In this document: one piece after another, positions 39,145 to 42,519 of the stretch | How positions within the stretch are numbered: the stretch's first letter is position 1 | Layout of the letters: every line of letters starts with the position of its first letter | IMG/VR virus record: IMGVR_UViG_3300028392_000118 | Location: 1-42,519 of that record | Length of the DNA stretch: 42,519 nt | Reading direction: 5' to 3' (one strand) | Source of the DNA: a virus | The notes under the pieces: generated by a model | What the model was told of the DNA's origin: nothing | The model's input: the letters and a program-made list of their open reading frames with translations, nothing else | The model's database searches: none | Made by a program: the position numbers and the translations under genes

Positions 39145-40110
39145 ATGTCAAACGAAGACTATAAATTCCCCGATGAAAAAGAGATCGAACTAAAGGACTC
39201 AGATGAAAAATTTGAAGTTGAGATCGAGGATGATACGCCTGAAGAGGACCGTGGCCGTAAGCCTATGGCGACTCCTGTCGAAGAAGTCACTGACGAAGAG
39301 TTAGATTCTTACGACGAGAAAGTCCAGAAACGGATTAAACGGTTTACCAAAGGTTATCACGATGAGCGTAGGGCTAAAGAAGAAGCTCTACGAGAGCGTG
39401 AAGCCGCAGAAAACTTTGCTAAACAAGTTTATGAAGAAAATAAACGCTTACAACAACAGCTCTCCAATGGTTCAAAAATCATGGTTGAGCAGTCTAAATC
39501 TAACGCACAAGTTGAGTTAGATGCCGCGAAAGCCAAATACAAGAAGGCTTTTGAAGTAGCTGATCCTGATGCGCTTGCAGAAGCTCAAGAGGAGATTGCC
39601 AAGGCAACAGTTCGTTTAGATAGAGCATTCACAATGCAGCCTATCGAGGTCCAAGAAAGGCCAATGCCGCAACAACAGCAGCAGCAACCTAGAATTTCAC
39701 CCAGAACCATGAAATGGGTGGAATCCAATAGTGATTGGTGGCAAAAAGACGACGAAATGACAAGTTTGGCTATTGGACTTGACAAGAAATTGGCAAGAGA
39801 GTATGGTCCGAACTACATAGGTACTGAAGAGTACTTTCAAACCATCGATAAAACGATGCGCAAAAGATTCCCTGAATATTTTCAGAGCGAAGAGGATGTT
39901 GAGGTACCTCTTAAAAGAAGAACTTCTGAACCGGATGAAGATGATAGTCCTCGCCGTGCAAAACAAACCACTGTAGTAGCTCCGGCCACACGCAGTACAT
40001 CGCCTAATCGTATCAAACTGAAGGCATCCGAAGCTGCTACTGCGCGTCGCCTTGGGGTTCCTTTGGAGTTATATGCTAAACAGGTTGCTTTACTTAGAGA
40101 TAGGGGTTAA
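39145..40110 (+). CDS. Scaffolding-like protein (321 aa)
   Basis: A very acidic N-terminus (DEKEIELKDSDEKFEVEIED) precedes a long charged coiled coil (about 50-160, ERRAKEEALREREAAENF in near form, AKQVYEENKRLQQQL). Then come a Pro/Gln-rich hinge (RPMPQQQQQQPRISP) and a basic C-terminal helix (LKASEAATARRLGVPLELY). Acidic-coil-basic-tail is the normal design of phage scaffolds. It sits immediately before the head genes and upstream of the major capsid gene. No protease motif seen. Confidence 0.7.
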   Translation: MSNEDYKFPDEKEIELKDSDEKFEVEIEDDTPEEDRGRKPMATPVEEVTDEELDSYDEKVQKRIKRFTKGYHDERRAKEEALREREAAENFAKQVYEENKRLQQQLSNGSKIMVEQSKSNAQVELDAAKAKYKKAFEVADPDALAEAQEEIAKATVRLDRAFTMQPIEVQERPMPQQQQQQPRISPRTMKWVESNSDWWQKDDEMTSLAIGLDKKLAREYGPNYIGTEEYFQTIDKTMRKRFPEYFQSEEDVEVPLKRRTSEPDEDDSPRRAKQTTVVAPATRSTSPNRIKLKASEAATARRLGVPLELYAKQVALLRDRG

Positions 40111-40112
40111 AA

Positions 40113-40571
40113 ATGGCTGAAACACAAAATAGATTAAATCGCGAAATGGAATCTCGCAGTAAAACCGAATATCGGCCTACTGAGTGGAAACAACCTGAAT
40201 CTCTTCCTTTCCCGGACGATAGACCAGGATGGAAACACAGATATGTTCGCATTAGTACTACGGGTGTAGCAGATCCTGCTAACATTTCCTCTAAGTTCCG
40301 CGAAGGATATGAACCCTGCAAAGCAGAAGATTATCCCGAAATGATGATGCACGCCACTCAAGAAGGCCGATTCAAAGGCAATATCGAAGTTGGTGGGTTA
40401 TTGTTATGCCGTATCCCTGAAGAGTTTATGAAACAGCGTGCCGCTTATTACGACAAGCAAAACAAAGCTCAAATGGAATCGGTTGACAATGCGTACATGA
40501 AAGACAATGACCATCGTATGCAGAAATTTTCTGAACGACAGACGAAGGTTACTTTTGGTTCCGGTTCTTAA
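40113..40571 (+). CDS. Conserved head-module protein (152 aa)
   Basis: Starts MAETQNRLNREMESRSKTEYR. Core RYVRISTTGVADPANISSKFREGYEPC with YPEMMMHATQEGRFKGNIEVGGL. Helical and charged, no catalytic pattern. I recall this in similar phage head gene sets. It may be a capsid accessory. It follows the scaffold gene by 2 nt. Confidence 0.6.
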   Translation: MAETQNRLNREMESRSKTEYRPTEWKQPESLPFPDDRPGWKHRYVRISTTGVADPANISSKFREGYEPCKAEDYPEMMMHATQEGRFKGNIEVGGLLLCRIPEEFMKQRAAYYDKQNKAQMESVDNAYMKDNDHRMQKFSERQTKVTFGSGS

Positions 40572-40590
40572 CTTTTTATAGGAGTCTTAA

Positions 40591-41418
40591 ATGGCTTATC
40601 CCGTTGTCTCAGCCCCTTACGGGCTAAAACCAGTCAATTTGATTGGTGGACAGGTGTTTGCGGGTTCAACTCGTATGCTACCTATCCAGTACGGCTACGC
40701 TACTAGTATTTTCTATGGTGACATGGTTAATATTATTCGTGGTTCAATTGTTAAAAACACATCTACCACAGACTCAAGTGCTGCTGGTTTGACTGGTGTT
40801 TTCTTGGGTTGTTCTTTTACAAACCCATTAACAAAACAGAAGCAGTTCTCTCAATATTGGCCCGCAAGCACCTTAGCTGGTGATGCAATGGCTGTTATTT
40901 GTGATGATCCTGATACTGTTTTCAAGGTAGTTATTTGTTCAGCAACTACTGTGATCGCTTCTGGAAGCATTGCTGTTGTGGGTCAAAACTTAGGTTTGAT
41001 TCAAAACGCTGGTAATACCAATACAGGTGATTCAGCCGTAGCAGCCTTGTATTCTTCAACTTTAACAACTAGCGGTTTTGGCTTGCGTGTTGTTGACGTT
41101 GTTCGTGATACACAAGTAGCGTTAGGTACAGCGGTTTGGTCTTCAACGTCCACAGCCACCTTAACCTTGACTTCATCTAGTGCTGCCGCACTGCCCCTAG
41201 GAACTGATGTTGCTTCAATTGCCGCTAACGGTCAATTGATTGGCTCTGGTTCTTTTGTCGCAACTGCCGCCGCTGCTGGTGCTACCACCGTTGTGCTTAA
41301 TACTGCGCCTCAAACAGCGTTTACAACAGCCGCAACACTTGTCTTCACCCAGTACCCCGAAGTGCTAGTCAAAATCAATTTTGGCTCACATCAGTACTAC
41401 ACAGCAACTGCTGTATAA
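40591..41418 (+). CDS. Candidate capsid decoration or head-associated protein (275 aa)
   Basis: Begins MAYPVVSAPYGLKPVNLIGGQ and has FAGSTRMLPIQYGYATSIFYGDMVNII, the pattern of a phage structural family I recall just upstream of capsid genes. The rest is Ser/Thr/Ala/Val-rich and beta-rich (TATLTLTSSSAAALPLG and similar), with no charges over long stretches. It precedes the major capsid gene by 12 nt, with a good AGGAG ribosome-binding site. Confidence 0.7.
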   Translation: MAYPVVSAPYGLKPVNLIGGQVFAGSTRMLPIQYGYATSIFYGDMVNIIRGSIVKNTSTTDSSAAGLTGVFLGCSFTNPLTKQKQFSQYWPASTLAGDAMAVICDDPDTVFKVVICSATTVIASGSIAVVGQNLGLIQNAGNTNTGDSAVAALYSSTLTTSGFGLRVVDVVRDTQVALGTAVWSSTSTATLTLTSSSAAALPLGTDVASIAANGQLIGSGSFVATAAAAGATTVVLNTAPQTAFTTAATLVFTQYPEVLVKINFGSHQYYTATAV

Positions 41419-41430
41419 GGAGCTTAAATC

Positions 41431-42342
41431 ATGGCTATTTCCCGCGCACAACTATTGAAAGAGCTGCTCCCAGGTTTGAACGCATTGTTCGGTCTTGAGT
41501 ATGCTAAATACGGTGAAGAACACAAAGAGTTTTATGAGACAGAAACTTCTGAGCGTTCTTTTGAAGAAGAGACCAAATTGTCTGGTTTCTCTGCCGCCCC
41601 TGTTAAAAACGAGGGTTCAGCGATTCAGTATGACAATGCTCAAGAGGCATGGACAACTCGCTATAACCACGAAACCATTGCTTTGGGTTTCTCAATCACT
41701 GAAGAAGCGGTTGAAGATAACTTGTACGACAGCTTGTCTGCTCGTTACACCAAAGGTCTGGCCCGTGCTATGGCTTATACCAAGCAAGTTAAAGCTGCCG
41801 CCGTTATCAACAACGGTTTTAGCAATGCTTATGCTGGTGGTGACGGTGTTGCTTTGTTCTCTACTGCTCACCCATTGGTGAACGGCGGTACAAACTCCAA
41901 CACTCCATCTACTCAAGTTGATTTGAACGAGACTTCTTTGGAAGCCGCCGTTATTCAGATCGCTGCTTGGACAGACGAGCGTGGACTTTTGATCGCTGCA
42001 AAACCCAAGAAATTGATCGTTCCACCAGCTTTGATGTTCGTTGCTAAACGTCTATTGGATACCGAACTCCGCGTCGGCACTACTGACAATGACATCAACG
42101 CCATTAAACAAATGGGCGCAATTCCTGAAGGTTACACAGTTAATCACTTCTTGACCGATACAAACGGTTGGTATTTGACAACTGACGTGCCAAATGGATT
42201 GAAACATTTCATCCGTACTCCTTTGAGTCAATCAATGGATGGCGATTTCGACACAGGTAACGTCCGTTACAAGTCTAGAGAGCGTTATTCTTTCGGTTGG
42301 TCTGACCCATTGGGAATCTGGGGTTCTTCCGGTTCGTCCTGA
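41431..42342 (+). CDS. Major capsid protein, HK97-fold type (303 aa)
   Basis: MAISRAQLLKELLPGLNALFG at the start, then SIQYDNAQEAWTTRYNHETIALGF-like sequence (GSAIQYDNAQEAW), a central FSTAHPLVNGGTNSN, and TDERGLLIAAKPKKLIVPP, typical of major capsid proteins of the Mu-gpT-like group. It ends RYSFGWSDPLGIWGSSGSS. The N-terminal helices could be a scaffold-like extension. It is followed by an intrinsic terminator after the last codon, as expected for the most highly expressed gene of the module. Confidence 0.9.
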   Translation: MAISRAQLLKELLPGLNALFGLEYAKYGEEHKEFYETETSERSFEEETKLSGFSAAPVKNEGSAIQYDNAQEAWTTRYNHETIALGFSITEEAVEDNLYDSLSARYTKGLARAMAYTKQVKAAAVINNGFSNAYAGGDGVALFSTAHPLVNGGTNSNTPSTQVDLNETSLEAAVIQIAAWTDERGLLIAAKPKKLIVPPALMFVAKRLLDTELRVGTTDNDINAIKQMGAIPEGYTVNHFLTDTNGWYLTTDVPNGLKHFIRTPLSQSMDGDFDTGNVRYKSRERYSFGWSDPLGIWGSSGSS

Positions 42343-42350
42343 TAAGATTA

Positions 42351-42376
42351 GGGGGCCTTGTGCCCCCTTTTCTTTT
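42351..42376 (+). terminator. Intrinsic terminator after the major capsid gene
   Basis: GGGGGC, loop CTTGT, GCCCCC, then TTTTCTTTT, starting 9 nt after the capsid stop. It would limit read-through into the gene at 42476. Confidence 0.92.
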
Positions 42377-42407
42377 GGTGTATATTAGAACTATTCCGGG
42401 CTTTCCG

Positions 42408-42450
42408 GTGTATCAAACAGTCCCGGCTGATGACATACCAATTGATACAC
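42408..42450. other. Inverted repeat GTGTATCAA / TTGATACAC
   Basis: 9-bp arms (42408-42416 and 42442-42450) around a 25-nt centre, between the capsid terminator and the next gene. It may be an operator or a large RNA stem in the leader of that gene. No clear promoter hexamers sit in the spacing expected. Confidence 0.5.
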
Positions 42451-42475
42451 TTAACTTGTATGTAAGGAGATCCTC

Positions 42476-42519
42476 ATGGGATTCGCAACTCACCTAGGCC
42501 CTTGGTTATTGGGCACTGT
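42476..42519 (+). CDS. Start of the next structural gene, cut by the right edge
   Basis: Strong AAGGAG ribosome-binding site, then ATG. The visible product is MGFATHLGPWLLGT and runs off the window. I recall this N-terminus from small phage structural or head-tail proteins. The remainder is not in the window. Confidence 0.75.
   Translation, partial: MGFATHLGPWLLGT

Noticed and set aside
1-42519. CRISPR array, tRNA, insertion sequence, integrase or attachment site
   Set aside because: No spaced direct repeats of CRISPR type, no full tRNA fold, no transposase or recombinase motifs were seen on either strand. The only arrays are the iterons and the ACTCCT repeat.

Overview
The window is a double-stranded DNA tailed-phage genome fragment (Caudoviricetes). 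It carries a terminase, portal, scaffold and capsid module, large virion proteins, and a phage replication module, with no ribosomal or host metabolic genes. It looks lytic: no integrase, excisionase or obvious lysogeny repressor was seen. Neither end is a natural end. A virion gene is open at the left edge and a new gene begins 44 bases before the right edge, so the expected tail/connector and lysis genes lie outside. The mix of giant virion proteins without a visible tape measure fits a podovirus-like phage, but this is inference. Sigma70-type promoters, two perfect TTATCCACA DnaA boxes and a CTG-N10-CAG SOS-type box point to a beta- or gammaproteobacterial host. The protein repertoire resembles phages I recall from freshwater viromes; I could not run a search.

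Layout. (1) 3-11661, plus strand: the end of the late operon, with three large virion proteins, the last a 2029-residue polyvalent protein with an HELTH motif. (2) 33376-11658, minus strand: the early/replication half. Reading leftward: three small early units; an intergenic replication-origin candidate (31056-31547); small unknown genes; a DUF3150-like / MoxR AAA+ ATPase / DUF2201 metallopeptidase-VWA cassette followed by three unrecognised genes; a chain of tiny overlapping genes including zinc-ribbon and winged-helix proteins; then family A DNA polymerase, a RecB/Cas4-like nuclease, an HNH-like protein, an SNF2 helicase, a candidate ssDNA-binding protein, an HTH protein and an AEP-type primase-helicase. 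(3) 33660-42519, plus strand: the late promoter, then small and large terminase, portal, a GroES-like co-chaperonin, scaffold, head proteins and the major capsid protein. The two plus-strand blocks would join on a circular or terminally redundant genome.

Regulation is unusually readable. Five leftward promoters each have an inverted repeat whose outer edge sits 5-7 nt downstream of the -10 box, so each transcript would begin with a hairpin at or within a nucleotide of +1. Three of them share a GTGT(C/A)AAGTTA block next to the -10 box. A 16-bp palindrome (ATCGGA-NN-GTTCCGAT) recurs at four intergenic sites. The late promoter directly abuts a LexA-like SOS box. Intrinsic terminators separate the small early units.

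How the genes work together (inference). Host RNA polymerase starts the leftward early transcripts, host DnaA and an iteron-binding factor open the origin, and the phage primase-helicase, polymerase, ssDNA-binding candidate, SNF2 helicase and several nucleases replicate and process DNA. The late promoter then drives packaging and virion genes. The MoxR/DUF2201 cassette probably remodels a protein complex of host or phage; its target is unknown.
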